Part shown: in pieces, positions 63,227 to 64,000 of the stretch
Numbering within the stretch: position 1 is the stretch's first letter
Layout: each line of letters starts with the position of its first letter
Source of the DNA: Streptomyces sp. HNM0575
GTDB taxonomy: Bacteria > Actinomycetota > Actinomycetes > Streptomycetales > Streptomycetaceae
Reading direction: 5' to 3'
NCBI RefSeq assembly: GCF_012726265.1
Contig: NZ_JAASAG010000003.1
Span: forward strand, 608,522 to 672,521
Length of the DNA: 64,000 nucleotides
The notes under the pieces: generated by a model
Seen by the model: the letters and a program-made list of their open reading frames with translations, nothing else
What the model was told of the DNA's origin: nothing
The model's database searches: none
Made by a program: the position numbers and the translations under genes

Positions 63227-64000
63227 TCATCTGACGGGCACGCCCGGCCCGAGCGGGATGCCGAGCGTGTACCAGAGGGCGAAGAAGCAAGCCCACGAGA
63301 CGAGCACGGTGAAGCCGACGGGAATCGTGAAGGACAGCAGCGTTCCGATGCCGGCGCCCTTGCGGAACTGCTGGACGAACCCCAGCGCCAGGACGAAGTA
63401 CGCGTTCATGGGCGTGGTGTTGGTGACCGAGTCCCCGATTGCGAAGGCCACCATCGCTGCCTGTGGGGCGAGCCCGATGTACATCACCAGCGGGACGATC
63501 ACGGGGGCGAGGATGGACCACATCGCCGAGCCGCTGCTGATGACGATGTTGAGGCCGCTGATGGCCACGACGATCACGAGCAGGATGACGAGATGGGGCG
63601 CATCAAGGGACTTGAGGAGATCGGCCCCTTCGACGGTGATCACTGATCCGATGCCGGTCCACGTGAAGTAGGCGAGGAACTGCGCGACCGCGAAGAACAG
63701 GACGATCACGGGAGCGATCGAGCGGATCCCGTCCGCCATGGCCGACGGGACGGAGGACAGCCGGGGGATCGTGCCCACCTGCTTGCCGTAGACGATCCCG
63801 AGAATCGCGAACAGCAGCGCGATGAACACGGCGATGTTCACGACGACGACGGACTGGACGATGCTGCCGCCCTCTCCGCGGAAGGGGGAGCCCGGCCACA
63901 GCAGTGCCGTAACTCCCAGGACGTAGGCCACGAGCACCGCGGCCGACAGCTTCATGGCGCGCTTCTCGGCAGAGGTCAGCGCGATCGCGTACGGGGCGTC
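63227..64000 (-). CDS. AbgT-family transporter (N-terminus beyond window edge)
   Basis: C-terminal ~257 residues of an AbgT-type permease; the frame is open to base 64000 and lacks a start, so the gene begins outside the window. Features: FAILGIVYGKQVGTIPRLSS, IVLFFAVAQFLAYFTWTGIG, ISSGSAMWSILAPVIVPLVM and IGDSVTNTTPMNAYFVLALG, which are conserved family stretches. E. coli AbgT takes up p-aminobenzoyl-glutamate; other members move peptides or export antifolates. Next to an opine-dehydrogenase-like gene, an amino-acid conjugate is a reasonable substrate. Confidence 0.9.
   Translation of the reverse strand, partial: DAPYAIALTSAEKRAMKLSAAVLVAYVLGVTALLWPGSPFRGEGGSIVQSVVVVNIAVFIALLFAILGIVYGKQVGTIPRLSSVPSAMADGIRSIAPVIVLFFAVAQFLAYFTWTGIGSVITVEGADLLKSLDAPHLVILLVIVVAISGLNIVISSGSAMWSILAPVIVPLVMYIGLAPQAAMVAFAIGDSVTNTTPMNAYFVLALGFVQQFRKGAGIGTLLSFTIPVGFTVLVSWACFFALWYTLGIPLGPGVPVR

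Overview
The window is high-GC (GC3 above 90% in most genes), densely packed, actinobacterial chromosomal DNA. A Streptomyces or close relative is the best fit. The reasons are a Streptomyces subtilisin inhibitor, a soluble multi-HAMP hybrid kinase beside a SpoIIE-type phosphatase, a DUF574 methyltransferase, an LldD2-type hydroxyacid oxidase, GTG/TTG starts behind GGAGG sites, and stop/start overlaps of the ATGA/GTGA/TTGA type. I saw no rRNA, tRNA, CRISPR array, insertion sequence or prophage.

Layout. 1-7304: signalling (multi-HAMP hybrid histidine kinase running off the left edge, divergent SpoIIE/GAF/PP2C protein, GAF-LuxR regulator). 7416-11424: acyl-CoA ligase, amidase, IclR regulator. 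11530-17101: polyol/sugar-acid operon under the IclR regulator (MFS transporter, mannitol dehydrogenase family enzyme, idonate-dehydrogenase-like enzyme, LldD2-like oxidase). 17392-25384: an unusual cluster built from GTP-cyclohydrolase/riboflavin/pterin enzyme folds plus glycosyl, methyl and phospho-alcohol transferases and a flippase-like membrane protein. 25423-35857: GGCT-fold protein, DUF574 methyltransferase, beta-propeller phytase, protease inhibitor, ricin-lectin membrane protein, YrdC/YciO protein, TetR regulator, secreted propeller, MFS exporter. 36068-40164: two-gene operon of a GT4-GT2 fusion and a HemN/HemW-like radical SAM enzyme. 40335-46670: purine permease, XRE regulator, secreted GH3 glycosidase, secreted propeller. 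46828-51400: three-subunit PaoABC-like molybdenum hydroxylase with a divergent TetR gene and paired palindromes. 51637-57043: PH-domain protein, frameshifted P450, methyltransferase, and a type-VII-secretion-like operon. 57187-64000: Lrp regulator with a divergent, frameshifted transketolase/E1-like gene, SRPBCC protein, exonuclease, membrane protein, opine-dehydrogenase-like enzyme and an AbgT transporter cut by the right edge.

The most interesting system is 17392-25384. Its GTP cyclohydrolase II paralogue has Leu where E. coli RibA has Tyr105, the position linked to stopping at the formylated pyrimidine (FAPy). It sits with a creatininase/ArfB-family hydrolase (a plausible FAPy deformylase), a RibD-C reductase and a PTPS-fold protein that has lost its catalytic and metal residues. 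Further genes encode a medium-chain dehydrogenase, GT4 glycosyltransferase, methyltransferase, CDP-alcohol phosphotransferase and UPF0104/LPG-synthase-like membrane protein. Together they suggest a dedicated route from GTP to a decorated, possibly membrane-anchored pyrimidine or pterin-like product, separate from riboflavin.

Two genes (P450 near 53184, E1-like gene near 59552) carry single-base frameshifts that leave well-conserved downstream halves in another frame; both need read-level checking. Several regulator/operator pairs can be proposed from palindromes: IclR, two TetR, and Lrp.
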